From Pycnopodia helianthoides (lineage: Eukaryota > Echinodermata > Asteroidea > Forcipulatida > Asteriidae), in assembly GCA_032158295.1 (NCBI GenBank), contig CM063252.1, positions 18,620,036 through 18,684,035 of the forward strand: a stretch of 64,000 nt of DNA, given 5' to 3'. The first letter of the stretch is position 1, and each line of letters opens with the position of its first letter. The notes beneath the pieces were generated by a model, which was not told the origin of the DNA, searched no databases, and saw only the letters and a program-made list of their open reading frames with translations. Both the position numbers and the translations under genes were made by a program. Below are positions 36,901 to 47,339 of this stretch, piece after piece.

Positions 36901-39900
36901 GGATACCAGTCTATGCTGATCTGGAGGTTGCAATGCTACAGTTTGCTTTACAAACCATGTGACAAAGCATGACTGGATTTAGCCTGAGGGATTAGCCTGA
37001 GCATTCACTTGCGACCGAACAAGGTATTATACCAGACATCATTCAATTGGCTTAATGTAGAATACAAAGTCGGTGTTATTTTGTGCTGATCTGGCACGTC
37101 TGGAGGTTGCAATGCAACAGTTTGCCGCGAACCGTGTGACAAAGCATGACTGGATTTAGCCCGAGGAATTCAAATTGAGCATTCACTTGTGACCAAATAA
37201 GGTATTGTTACAGACATTATTCAAATGGCTTAGTGTAGCCATGGAGCTATAATACAAAGTTAGTGTCATTTTGTGCATATTTTTTGTATCATATTCTTTG
37301 CATTCTACTTGTGTCCAAAATTGGATGTACAAAATTAATGTCTTCTTTATCAAACTTTATAAACTATAGAAAGCATGGAAATTAATTTATTAAAAATGCA
37401 CCAAAAAGAAAAACAAAATTGAATGTACTACATGTATTTGGGTTTTTACTACACCCAGGTGTATATTGTTTTTAGTAATTTTAGTATATTGTAATTAGCA
37501 GTTGGTACCAAAACAAATTTAAATTGATTGTGTTTTCCAACTAGCATATAGTGATAATTCCATTTGGTGCTCGATATGTGGCATGTTGTACCCCAACCCT
37601 ATTGTGTCTTTGTTGTGTTCTTGGTGAATCTCAGGAATTCTTTAGAGGATTTTAGGGTGGGGGGGTACTTCTGTTTAAGAGGAATAGAGTGTGTAAAAGT
37701 ATGGGAACATTGGGGGGGGGACTCCCTCTGCCACATACCGGGCATAAACATTTCTTACACTTTTGATGTTTTTTCCTCTCCAACCACTTGCTCCTTTTTC
37801 TCTCCCCCCTTCCCAATCTCCAGCGTTCATGAGAATACTATCTGCATTGCGAAGGTATTATCAATCCTTCATGAGGCTAGCAACCAAGCTGAGTCTGCTG
37901 GAATATTGGAACACAAGAAAGTAGAACTTGCCTCCTTGAAAGACTACTACAGCAATGAACTGTCAAGGTAAATCTACATTGGTATCAAAATATTTGGGGT
38001 TGAACAAAGAAAAATTGACTAGAGCTGGACTTGAACCTGCGATCTCCGAATTAATGTGTTGGCGTTCTACCAACTGAGCTATCTAGCCCTAATGTCGGCG
38101 GTCTCCCTATTTTGTGCCAGTCAGAAGCCATATTAACCTGTAAATACCATGTAGCCAGGGATCACACTCAAGTTTTTGAAACAACCTGGGAAGCGGCAGC
38201 CAGGGGATCACCTTAAGGGGATGTGACTTTTTATTTAAAAATAACCTTAGCAACAGTCCTAGCCGTAGCTGTAGCCGCCATTCAGATACGGCATTAGAAT
38301 TTTGAAAACTTGTCTTTAATTTATGATATGCAGTAATATGGACTACATGGTGGAGTTTAGCAGATGGACACAGCGTGCGCTGCTCCGGCAGCAAGCAGCA
38401 GCTAAAGTGAGTCGCAGTTCGACCAGCGACAGTGGATTAAGTAGCATGAGCAGCGGCAGTGGATTAAGTGGATTGAGTGATGAGCCTGCTTGCAGGAAGA
38501 TCTCAAACAGTGACAGACAATCCATGGATATGGAATCCATGCTGGACTTCCCTTTTCTTCTTGACCCAGCAGTGAGTGTATTTATTAGGAGTAGATTTCT
38601 CTTCATCCGGCAAATGGCTAAAATAAACAAGACGGAGAGTAGGACCAAGTTCTGAGCAATGTTTTCTGCTTATTAGCAGCTCCATGAAATTGAAGGAGCA
38701 CCAAGGCCAAGACCAGGGGCAACAGAGGCCATGGCCTTTGTGGCCTCCGTACAATTCCAGGCTTGGTTTAGCAATATTCAGGTCTGACCCTCAAAGTTTG
38801 GGAGGGTTGATGTACTAGCCCTTAAAGATGCAAACACTGAAGGAGTTCTCAATATAATCATTTTGTATTATTCAGTTTGGCTTTTAGATAAATAAAAAAC
38901 GATGTTTCAGTTTGTTTAAGAAAACAAAAAGCCTTTTGAGCCTTCGAGAGAGTCTCTTCTACTGTTGAAATGTCAGGCCATTGACTGTTTTTTTTCATCT
39001 TGTTTCATTTCTTATTTTGAAGTCTAAAGTACGAATCCTACACCTTGATGCTGTCATGCAGATGAGAAGAGAATACCAGGCGGCCATCTTACATCAAGCT
39101 GTAAGTAGTAGTATCAACATTTAGCCTTTGAGAAAGACTCCGATAGGGTGGAAACTTCACACTTCTTGCATTTATACCATGAGTCATTTTGGTTGGTTAG
39201 CAGTTTACAATTACAAATTCCCTCTTTTGTTGTTGATAAAGCAACATTTTCAATCATTAGACTTTATACTTAATGAAGTTCAGAAAAAAAGGTAAAATCT
39301 ATATATTTTCTTGAATGTTCAATAGTATACAAGGGCCAAGTTTAATAACTTTTAGGGCCTGTTATTATTTTATTATAATATTTCTGGTAATGAAACCAAG
39401 GATGCCTCATAAGTGAACTGTAGCTCGCAAGCCTGAGGAAACCTATAAACAAGGGTGCTTGCTATGTGAACCAGAAACACTGGGGTTAATCCCTACTCTT
39501 CCATGATAAGTGTTCTGGGTTCTTTAACGTGCACTACCAATCCAAGTACACAGGCCCTGCAGTTTAGTGTCCCATCCTAAGGGCAAAGCAATTATGGTAA
39601 AGTATCTTGCTCAAGGACACAAGTGCCATGACCGGGACTCGAACCCACACTCTGCTGGACCATATCTTAGAAACTATGTGGTGTGTCGTGGCCGAGCAGA
39701 TAAGAGCACCGGACTCAAGGTCTGGTGTTTCTGTTCAGCAGAGTGTGGGTTCGAGTCCTGGTCGTGACACTTGTGTCTTTAAGCAAGACACTTAACCATT
39801 ATTGCTGCATCCTTCGGATGGGACGTAAAGCTGTTGGTCCCGTGTGTTGTGTAATGCACGTAAACCATTACATGGTGCTATGTAAAGGACTAAATCTAAT

Positions 39901-42900
39901 ACTTCAAAAACGTAGCTCCACAATACCTTGCAGGAAAATACTGAATGTTGAAGTGCCTTGAGCGTCACTGAGTGACGGATATGAGCGCTATATAAGAAGC
40001 CACTATTATTATTAATCTCTTTCAGAGGGTGTACCAGGCGCAGAAGTACCTCCATAACTCCAATAAGGAAGCTCTGAAAGACTCCATCAAGGCTGCAATG
40101 TGTCCGTTCCTCGTCCTTGAAGTCAGGAGAGATTCCTTGATAAGAGACACCCTGGCCCAGATGAGGTTGAAACGTAGAGACCTGAAGAAGCCTCTCAAGA
40201 TTAAGTATGTTGGCGGCGGTGAACAGGTACAAGCATGCAGTCAGTTTTAGTCTTAATCGCCAGTAGGCGTTGTTTTGATTATTTCATCTGTTTGGAAATC
40301 CCAGCTTTGATTTTGACTCGGGGTGTTTGGATTGGCTTGAAATTCCTCAGCCTTCTGATGAGTGTTGAAAGCAAATCGTTTAACAACATGAACAAGGGGC
40401 CAGACCATCTAAAGCTCAATGCCCAACATGAATGTTGCTTGATTTTTTTACTTTAAAAAGATCATTTACATGTGTTCCAACATTGCTGTTCCATTTGACA
40501 TTTGATTTTTCTCTTTTGTCTTGTTTGGTAGCCTATTAACTGATGACAATCCTTTGTTGTATGAAGTAATTTAATTGTTTTGTTACTTTTGTAAGTTATT
40601 GTTAAATCATTCACAATTCAACCCTTGGGCTGCAACAATTCAATAATACAATCCTTGAATTGAATTGAATTAAACCCTTTAGCTCTCTTTAAGGGCCATG
40701 TCCAAGAAGAAAAGACATTCAAATTAAAATTTTCACATAATTTTCTTTGGGATTGCAAGACATTAGAAAAATAACTCCTGTGCTACCAAAGTGTTCCTTT
40801 TGCATGCAGTACGTTTCTAGTATGAACTTCATAATCAGGAAGCTTACAGACTAAATCTAAACCAATCCAGTATAATACCTTTAAACATTTGGAATTCCAA
40901 CTTTCCTGTAACGTTTCAGGGTTTAGATATGGGCGGTCTTCAGAAAGAGTTTTTCCAGCTCATCACAGAAGCTGTGTTTGATCCTAAATACGCAATGTTC
41001 AAATTTGTTGAAGAGTCCAGAACACTCTGGATAAATGGTGAGTCTATTATGTATAAACGATACAGTTAAAGGGCAAGTCCAATAAATCGTGGGACATTCG
41101 GAAATTTTAACCCTCTGAAGAGTAATTAAGATATCAGTGGTTTTTGTTCTAATGTTGAGCATCTTCAAGGAGAATAGCCACTATAATTTATTTAGTCCGT
41201 GGAATGATTATGTTATTGGACTGCAAGGAGACCTTTTCTTGGACTTGCTGTAAAACATGCACGTTTTTTGAGCATAGAAAGATTCTAAGGGCAATTTAAT
41301 AATAATATAATAATATTCGGTTTTTATATAGCGCTTTTATACACCATGTCTCAAAGCGCTTCCAACATTATTACCCAACCAGTTCCAGACAACCTTCACA
41401 AAGGCAAAACATTCACATTTCAATATTCATGTAATTTTCTTGGGGGATAGTAAGATATAGTGTATGTAGAATATCCTCTGTTCCACTGAAGAGTTTCTTG
41501 TGCATGCTGTACAGGTGTTTTCCACATCTGTTGGTTGCCTCCAAGTTGCCTGTAAAAAATTAGACTCCATAAGTGGTGCAACCAAGAGAGTTTGCATATG
41601 TAACAAAGTGAGAGGACAGGGTCAAATTTCATGGCTCTGCTTACCTCGGATTTCTGCATTTTATGATACCCTCTGAAGCATAGAATTTCATGGGTTTTGA
41701 GCACAGAATATCATGGTAGGCTGGGCCATAAAACTGGGTCCAGTGCTTGACATTGCACACAATTCTCTATGCATAATGTTCCATACTCTGAGCATTTTCA
41801 TTGTTGTATCTAACTATTGTTAATTGTAACTTTTGTCTGGAATTGGTCTGTTACCCTAGGTGCTTCACTCGAATCTAGAGATGAGTTTGAGCTGGTCGGG
41901 TCTCTCCTGGGTCTGGCCATCTATAATGGCATCATTCTGGATGCACACTTCCCGACGGCTATCTACAAGAAGCTCCACCAGGAGAAGATGGATCTACAGG
42001 ACCTCCTTGAGGTCCAGCCGTCTCTGGGGAACAGCTTGAAGAAACTCCTGGAGTATGAAGGGGATGTGGAAAGCACCTTCTGCCAGACCTTCCAGGTATA
42101 ATGGCTGGGTAGTATAGTATAGGTACTTGGGTAAAGAAAAGATGAGTAAAGAAAAGGTAAAGGAACGTAGAATGAACCTCCTGCCAGACCTTTCAGGCAT
42201 GATGGGTATAACTTTGACCTTACCTTTAGAGTGATGTGTGATTAGCACTGTATGCCCAATGCTTTTGCAAGTCCAGCGGGAAAACAAATCACTGGATATT
42301 TGGGTGGGATTCAAATCCATTCCCTCCGAGTTCTAAAGCAGATCGTTTATAACCACTAGACAACTAAGCATGCCCAATGAATCCTGTGGCCTTTTCCAAG
42401 CCTCGGCTGGGGCTCTGAGAAAAGTAAAGGAGTCACCAAAGGGAGAAAGAAATATTTGTATTTCTGGTGATGCACACAGAGTCTGTAAACCTCCTGGATT
42501 GTAACATCTGAGAGGTTCAAGGTCTAGAATAAGGGGAACCCAAACCCGTAAGCCATTACAAAAAAAAGGGAATTTACAATCTTGTCCCTGTTCTTAACCG
42601 TTAGACTGCCAAATGTAACCGGCGATGAGAGGCCAGTTTGATGGGTGGCTAGCTGGGGTGCTTTGGAGGTCTGGCTTTATAGGTTTGCTTAATAAGATGG
42701 GTAAATAAAAGGAATGTGGGATGAATCTTCTGCACCACCTTCAAGGCAACATGGGTACCTAACCTCATGATAAAAATGGGTGTGGGATGGGGGCTTATGG
42801 GTGGACAGTGACACATAGCTCATTTCATTTTATCCTAAAACTGAAAATTAAGAGCCCGCTAATACAACCTAACTTTATAATGAATAAAAATTGTGTATTA

Positions 42901-45900
42901 TTTGTCTTCTTTTTCAGATTTCTCAAACTTCACTTGGTGAGGTAGTAACCGTTGATTTATTAACGAATGGTTCTCAGATTGCAGTTACTAATCAGGTAAT
43001 AAAAGAATCACTCATTAAGTTGTTTAAAGTTTGTTTATTGTGTGAAGAATTAGCACTGTAAATGTCAGAAATTTCTCTGAACTGCTTTTTGGATCTTATG
43101 CAGTAGGTTTAACCGACTGCCATTTGGGATGTTAAACAATGATAAAAGAATGTAAACAGTCTTGAATGTATTTGAGGCACAAAGGATAGGCCAATGAAAA
43201 ACCTTCTGTTCACACACTATCAAAATTGTTTGCCATGAAAATTCTTTTAAAAATTGTACTGTACTACTGTGATTTTACAGTGAATCACATTTTCACTGCG
43301 ATTCCATGGGCTTGTAAAATTGTACATGCGGTGAAGAAAATAGTTGCTCTGAAAACGCTGTGAAATCATTGAGAACTCTGTGTGAAGTCAGCTCATGAAC
43401 AAACTCTGCTGCCTAAGTTAATCCTGTGCTCCATCATCAAACTTTTTGTACTCACTGTAAATTCCACATTAATGTCCCTCATATATAAAACTGCTACTTT
43501 TGCCAGGTTGTATTATTTACGTTATGGGATTAATCTAAGTGGATTATCGACTGCATGCCAAAGGTCTTGTCACAGGGGGCAATTTACATCCAATCATCTC
43601 CAGGCAATCTCCAAGAAGAAAATTCATTCACATTTCAATTTTCTCATAATTTTCCTGGGGACAGTGAGTTACAGCTAGAAGATTGTCTCTTGTGCTGCCG
43701 AAGTGTTTCTTGTGCATGCAGCGCAGTTGGTTGCCTCCAAGTTGCCTGTAAAAATTGCATTGCCATGTGTGACATGGCCTTTAGAGGCAATCGGATTATT
43801 CTAATCTAGCGATGTTGTATGTTTCGGGTCAATTGGTCCTACTGAAGCCAAAGCTTTGTGGCTTAATTCTGTGAGCCATTTTGAAGCCATGTTTATGTCA
43901 ACATCAGGCAAACACAGCCAAGTTCAATACAGGGCTAGAAACAATGTCTCTGATCACTTGATAGGAGTTGGTGAATATGTATATGTGGATTTTTATTTTG
44001 AGTAACCTTTTATAGTAAAAAAAAAATAACAGACAATCTTACTTGTTTACTTTACTTGTTTATTCCTTACAGAATCGAGAGGAGTTTGTGAGGTTGTATG
44101 TTCAGCATCTCTTGGTGGACAGTGTGGCTGCCCAGTTTGAGGCCTTTGCACACGGCTTTCAAACAGTCTGTGGAGGGTCAGCTCTGCGTCTCTTCCAAGC
44201 AGCTGAGACCGAGATGCTCGTTTGTGGGAGTCCGGAGCTAGACTTTGTAGCGTTGGAAGCTTCAGCTACGTATGAGGACATTTACTCGAGGTAGTTTCTC
44301 GATCATGGTTGTTAGTTACAGCTTGAGAAAGTCAAGCTATTTTAAAAGTGAAGTGTGTCGTTCCCAAGTTGTCTAGCGCATTGGGCTCAAGTTCTGATCC
44401 ACCGAGTTTTTAGAGTGTGAGTTCGAATCCTGTTCATAACACTTGTGTTTTAGGGCAAGACACTTGTCTGTAACTGCTTCTCATCACCATAGAGTAAAAG
44501 GGTACTTGCGAGGGTAGAGATGTGAATGATTAGGAACCTGTATGCACATTTGGCTGTGGGTGCTGCATACTCTTAAGGAGTTGAGATGGTTTTAGGAATG
44601 CTTAACGCCTGGTGAACAGTGGTAGTAATAGTGTAAGGGCTTTTGAAACTTGATTTAAACATAGCGCCTATTGAGATCGTTTTTTATGGAGTTAATGCCC
44701 ATTGGAACTTTCATAACAATCAGTGAAAACTGTATTTGAAGTTGCTGAATTTGTTATTATCTTTTGTAGGAAACATCCCACCATCATAGCATTCTGGACA
44801 ATAGTGCACTCACTAAGCATAAACAAGAAGAGAAAACTTCTCCACTTTATCACAGGAAGTGACAAAGTAAGTAAATTGTACTTTTCTTTCCTTGAAATTG
44901 CATTTTGAATATATGGACTCGTAGAGCGTGCTTTAAGATTGTTGTCTTTTGTTTTTGATTGGCTTGACTAGTTTATTGAGTATAGATCAGGGAGCTGCTT
45001 ACACAAAGCAAAATTAGCTAAGCACAAAAATAACTTTGCTTACCGCACACGGTAACCAGCCAAATGTAGATTTTGCTGTTTGCATCTGGTTTCCTGCTTA
45101 TTTTTTGCTAAGCAGAAATGTGTGAAACAATTATTTCTGCTTAAGCAGCTTTATGAAATTTGATGGCTTGTGCCCAAATGTTGCCCTGGAGGGCTCATGA
45201 AATGAGCCTGGAGATGCACCTTTGTGTCACATTTCACCTTATTTTCAATTTTAATGTTGCCATTTTTAAGGGTAATTTGGGTGCCTTTTTGTATTTGATG
45301 CTTATGCAAATTTGTATATTCATGAGCAAAAGGGTGATGTCATGTCAGGCAGAAATATCAATATTGCAATTAGTCTATGCACAAAAAGTGGACAGAATTT
45401 AGGATATTTCACTGTCGTTTACCTCCTTTTCTTTAGTGATTTGCGAGTGTGTCAATTCATGGCAGTAAGCCAAATCACAAACTTCTCTCACAAATTCTCG
45501 ACAAGCAAATTTGGGGGTTCACAATTTCATTTCTTTAACAGGAGTAAAACAAGTGTCTCCCTGAAATGACATCACTTCAACAGCGCCCTCAGTTGTCCAG
45601 ATAAGAGAAATCTTTACAGAAATTCACTTTTCAATAAATTAACCAAATATGGATGTCAATTAGTTTTCATACACATAAGGGAATTAGGAAGTAGCTTAAA
45701 AAAATTATAATGAAATTTTTACTTTAGGGGCCCTTTAAAGGCAGATATACTTTTGGTAATTGTCAAAGACCAGTATCCTCATTTGGTGTATCCAACATAT
45801 GCATAAGTTAACAAACCTGTGAAAATTTGGGCTCAATTGGTCATCGAAGAGTTGCAAGAAGATAATTAAAGAAGAATCACCCTTGTTGCATAGAATTGTG

Positions 45901-46353
45901 TGCTTTCAGATGCCTAAAAAAGGCTACATGCCTGATTTCAGATTTTAAGTATTTCAGTGAGAAATTACCTCTTTCTCAAAAACTACATCACTTCAGAGGG
46001 AGTCGCTGCTCACAATGTGTTATACTATCAGCAGCTCTCAGGTGCTCCTTACCAAGTAAGTTTTCAAGGTATGTATTTCTTGAATATTTACCAAAAGTAT
46101 CCACTGCCTTTAAAGAGTAGGCAAGGTTATGCAAGAAATGTTCACGCTGTTTGTGTCTTGTTTACAGGTGCCCTTGAAGGGTTTGTCCAGCCTCCCCATT
46201 GTTATCCAGCGCAATGGACCAGAGTCAGATCGTCTCCCCACTGCCATGACCTGCTTCAATCGTTTACTGCTTCCAGCTTACAGCAGCCAGGAGCTACTGA
46301 GACAGAAGTTGCTTGTCGCCATCGAGAACAGTAAAGGATTCGGGTTGACATGA
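27956..46353 (+). CDS. AZUL-HECT E3 ubiquitin ligase, UBE3A-like
   Basis: Nineteen coding exons: 27956-28077, 28653-28769, 29897-30105, 30531-30594, 31230-31808, 32457-32700, 33747-33848, 34814-34987, 36369-36565, 37824-37967, 38334-38571, 39023-39100, 40026-40226, 40920-41037, 41860-42095, 42918-42995, 44073-44290, 44770-44866 and 46168-46353. Phases agree throughout and the product is 1133 aa. An AZUL zinc finger (about 115-178) has C135, C140, C145 and C175, spaced as in UBE3A. A Ser/Lys-rich disordered segment (about 180-445) follows, then helical repeats. A second Ser/Gly-rich stretch ([15 protein letters not shown]) comes before the C-terminal HECT domain (about 790-1133). The catalytic Cys is C1101 in TCFN, 32 residues from the end as in UBE3A. 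HECT ligases take ubiquitin from an E2 onto this Cys and pass it to substrates. It is longer than human UBE3A (about 875 aa). HECTD2 is the alternative name, but the AZUL finger favours a UBE3A relative. Confidence 0.9.
28108..28470. repeat. Dispersed repeat shared with 37568-37745
   Basis: The block TCAGGAATTCTTTA, the preceding GGGGCATGGTCTACCCC-like segment, and a downstream 'GGGGATACTTCTGT ... CCCTCTGCCCCATATC' segment recur in the same order at 37568-37745. Both copies lie in introns of the E3 gene. Confidence 0.6.
30179..30363. mobile_element. Palindromic MITE, GGGCCCAATTTCATAGAGCT family
   Basis: Left end GGGCCCAATTTCATAGAGCT; right end GCGGCTCTATGAAATTGGCT. Interior as in the other copies. 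It is intronic in the E3 gene. Confidence 0.85.
30900..31140 (+). mobile_element. tRNA-derived SINE, diverged copy
   Basis: The head-like segment CGTACGGTCTAGAGCA is followed by TTTGGGTTTGAGTCTC. The body has CTTGCAAGGGTAGAGGTC and GCATACTCTTAAGGAGTTGA, matching the copies at 44350-44640 and 50275-50700. Confidence 0.65.
31925..32110 (+). mobile_element. MITE fragment, TTAAAGGCA family
   Basis: It shares TTGGTAATTACT, CATAAAAACTTACTTAGTAA and CGACTCCCTCTGAAGTAACA with 2073-2255 and 45734-46115. It lies between two E3 exons. Confidence 0.7.
32730..32895. repeat. Dispersed repeat with CATGCTGCCACCATCTTGGT
   Basis: Second copy of the repeat at 14200-14390, with the same order of blocks (GTATCCAATA, CCAGCCTC, GGTTACA, GGAGAAAAAC). 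It starts 30 bp after the E3 exon ending at 32700. Confidence 0.7.
33491..33700. repeat. 42-bp minisatellite, five copies
   Basis: Units start at 33491, 33533, 33575, 33617 and 33659. Each contains TCAGTACTTGCATCAACCAT followed by CGAGTAGATGGTGTCAAATC, with few substitutions. Inside each unit ACCATC and GATGGT form a short inverted repeat around GAGTA. The period is divisible by three, so several frames stay open; the 198-aa minus-strand frame over it is an artefact. The last unit ends about 47 bp before the exon at 33747. Confidence 0.95.
33903..34051. mobile_element. Foldback element with CAATGGGGGACGTTTGGGAC end
   Basis: Arms such as CAATGGGGGAC / GTCTCCCATTG, GGTAGCAGACTTACCAGGTAA / TTACCTGGTATGTCTGCTGCC and CCATTGTT / AACAATGG fold back on a centre near 33985. 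Fragments with GCAGACATACCGGTTAAGTT occur at 62860 and 58830. Confidence 0.8.
34424..34750 (+). mobile_element. tRNA-derived SINE, near full length, forward
   Basis: The head has GTCGTGGCCGAGTGGTCTAG (box A) and GGGTTCGAATTCC (box B). Then come ATGACACTTGTGCC, a body with GTGAAGGGGGTAACCCTGTT, and the tail GTGAGTTAGACGATATC. It is the best preserved copy of the family and is inserted in an E3 intron. It scores as a SINE rather than a tRNA because the region between box A and box B is about 50 nt with no anticodon stem. Confidence 0.85.
35314..35680. repeat. 42-bp minisatellite, about nine copies
   Basis: The core CTACATTGTGTGGACATGTT recurs at 35321, 35363, 35405, 35447, 35489, 35531, 35573 and 35615, with a worn copy near 35657. 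Each unit carries TGGAC/GTCCA inverted around ATGTTTAA. Units 2 to 5 alternate two variants (CACCCTAC/CACGCTAC and TATCTC/TATTTC), an 84-bp higher-order period. It lies in an E3 intron. Open frames across it are artefacts of the 42-bp period. Confidence 0.95.
35690..36115. mobile_element. MITE with about 33-bp GGGTGCGTTCGATT ends
   Basis: The ends are inverted (GGGTGTGTTCGATTTGCTTC and GAAGCTAATCGAACGCACCC) and extend into CCCGGGTCGACCC / GGGGTCGACCCCGG. The left subterminal region repeats CCCGGGTC- and CAGCCCC-like motifs. It is much richer in GC than its surroundings. No transposase is seen. It begins right at the end of the minisatellite. Confidence 0.8.
36916..37275. repeat. Tandem duplication, about 180-bp unit
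   Basis: Two copies (about 36916-37090 and 37091-37275) share CTGGAGGTTGCAATGC, ACAAAGCATGACTGGATTTA, GAGCATTCACTTG and the end TAATACAAAGT ... TCATTTTGTGC. They differ by small indels. Intronic in the E3 gene. Confidence 0.8.
37568..37745. repeat. Dispersed repeat shared with 28108-28470
   Basis: Same blocks in the same order as the upstream copy, ending with CCCTCTGCCACATACC. No coding capacity. Confidence 0.6.
37993..38240 (-). mobile_element. tRNA-derived SINE, second family, reverse
   Basis: On the minus strand a tRNA-like head (GGGCTAGATAGCTCAGTTGG ... GCAGGTTCAAGTCC ... TCTAGTC) has complementary acceptor ends GGCTAGA / TCTAGTC. The D and T arms are recognisable, but the anticodon arm is mismatched and position 33 is not T. 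The body with CATGTAGCCAGGGATCACAC is shared with 46657-46915. It is a pseudo-tRNA SINE. Confidence 0.8.
39118..39215 (+). repeat. Dispersed repeat with GAGAAAGACTC core
   Basis: Contains TTAGCCTTTGAGAAAGACTC, then GCATTTATACCATGAGT and TTGGTTGGTTAGCAGTTT, matching 4600-4740. It starts 17 bp after an E3 exon end. Confidence 0.6.
39540..40012 (+). mobile_element. Two SINE pieces head to head
   Basis: A reversed SINE 3' half at 39540-39660 (CACAGGCCCTGCAGTTT ... CACTCTGCTG) meets a forward copy at 39680-40012. The forward copy has box A GTGGCCGAGCAGATAAGAGC, box B GGGTTCGAGTCC, body GGATGGGACGTAAAGC, and the tail AGCGCTATATAAGAAGCCAC with an ATT repeat. The forward copy ends 14 bp before the exon at 40026. 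Confidence 0.75.
40680..40815. repeat. Dispersed repeat, first of three nearby copies
   Basis: Blocks AGACATTCAAATT, TTTTCACATAATTTTCTTTG and GTGTTCCTTTTGCATGCAGT recur in the same order at 41390-41575 and 43565-43805. All three are in E3 introns and look like fragments of one transposon. Confidence 0.6.
41390..41575. repeat. Dispersed repeat, second copy
   Basis: Blocks AACATTCACATTTCAA, TTTTCTTGGGGGATAGTAAG, TTTCTTGTGCATGCTGTACA and GGTTGCCTCCAAGTTGCCTG are shared with the third copy. Confidence 0.65.
43565..43805. repeat. Dispersed repeat, third and longest copy
   Basis: It starts near a GGGGGCAATTTACATCCAAT block and ends near TTTAGAGGCAATCGGATT. The interior matches the copy at 41390-41575. 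The inverted GGCAATTTAC / AGGCAATCGG-like ends are weak, so the class is unresolved. Confidence 0.6.
44350..44640 (+). mobile_element. tRNA-derived SINE, diverged copy
   Basis: Worn box A (GTGTCGTTCCCAAGTTGTCT), box B-like GAGTTCGAATCC, then ATAACACTTGTG and a body with CTTGCGAGGGTAGAGATG and GCATACTCTTAAGGAGTTGA. Intronic in the E3 gene. Confidence 0.7.
44991..45161. mobile_element. Palindromic MITE, diverged GAGCTGCTTA copy
   Basis: Left end GGGAGCTGCTTACACAAAGC; right end GCTTAAGCAGCTTTATGAAA. The ACGGTAACCAGCCAAA block is the inverted form of the family's GGCTGGTAACC. Confidence 0.7.
45734..46115. mobile_element. Full-length MITE, TTAAAGGCAG family
   Basis: Both inverted ends are present: TTTAAAGGCAGATATACTTT and AAAGTATCCACTGCCTTTAA. 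The right half contains the AGAGGGAGTCGCTGCTCACA block seen (inverted) in the fragments at 2073 and 31925. It ends 52 bp upstream of the last E3 exon, which encodes the catalytic Cys. Confidence 0.85.
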
Positions 46354-46656
46354 CCGTGCGTGTCCGGATTGTTGCGGGCGGGACTTGTCGGAGGAAAGAG
46401 AGGATCGGGGATGAAAAAGTATCCTTGCAAACAGATGTTTCTGGACTGTAATGGAGTAGAACTAAGAAGAGGGTTAAGGGAAATAATAGGTTTATCAAAG
46501 TCATAAGCTTGGTTTTCTCACAGTATTTCCTTGAGAACAAATCTGTAAGTCTGTATGTGTTTAAATGCAAATTTGTGGATCCACCAAGAGAGGATAGCTC
46601 AACTAAGCCACAAGTGAAAACAGTCAATATTTGTTTTCTAACACCCCATAAGTAAT

Positions 46657-46915
46657 TCTGGGTTGAACAAAGACAAATTGACTAGAGCGGGATGAACCTG
46701 CGGCCGCCGGATTAATGTGCTGGCGCTCTACCAACTGAGCTATCTAGCCCTATGTTGACGGTCTCCCTATTTTGTCAGTATCTTTGTTCAGGGGTGCCAG
46801 TCAGAAGCCATTCAACCTGTAACTGCTGTGTAGCCAGGGATCACACCCAAGTTTACGATACAACCTGGGAAGCGGCAGCAGAGGGATCACCTTAAGGGGA
46901 TGTGACTTTTATTTT
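46657..46915 (-). mobile_element. tRNA-derived SINE, second family, reverse
   Basis: Sister of 37993-38240. The minus strand reads GGGCTAGATAGCTCAGTTGG ... then a CCGGCGGCCGCAGGTTCATC region and CCCGCTCTAGTC, followed (in the plus listing) by body blocks CAACCTGGGAAGCGGCAG and CACCTTAAGGGGATGTGACT. It is probably inside the E3 3' UTR. Confidence 0.8.
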
Positions 46916-47147
46916 AAATATTAAGTTTACGATACAACCAGTCAGTTTTCCCTGTAGTTTATTACCACCTAAGTACTTTGCCCTAGGTACTATGCAGTTG
47001 ACGTTTGCTAATGACATCATGTTGCACACTCTCAACTAATAACAAGAAAGAAACCATGTGTGGGAAATTGAAGAGGGTTCAGCGATGATAAACCTTGGTC
47101 AATAATCTAACCTTGCCGAATTTACTTTGTGAGATCTTTTGACTTTA

Positions 47148-47339
47148 GGGCCCAATTTCATAAAGCTGCTTAAGCAGAAGATATTGCTTAACAATTGCCT
47201 GCTAAGCAGAAATGAGCAGGATACCAATTACAAATTGAACATGTGATATTGGCGTTTGGCTGGTGACCTTATTCTGGTAAGCATAATTTTGTTGTGCTTA
47301 GCTTCTTTTTGTGCTTAAGCAGCTCTATGAAATTGGGCC
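47148..47339. mobile_element. Palindromic MITE, GGGCCCAATTTCATAAAGCT copy
   Basis: Complete inverted ends: GGGCCCAATTTCATAAAGCT and AGCTCTATGAAATTGGGCC. The interior has GAAATGAGCAGGATACCA and GTTTGGCTGGTGACCTTATT. Confidence 0.9.

Noticed and set aside
38020..38098. Possible tRNA gene on the minus strand
   Set aside because: The acceptor and D arms look right, but the anticodon stem is mismatched and position 33 is not T. The sequence continues into a body shared with 46657-46915, so it is a SINE head.
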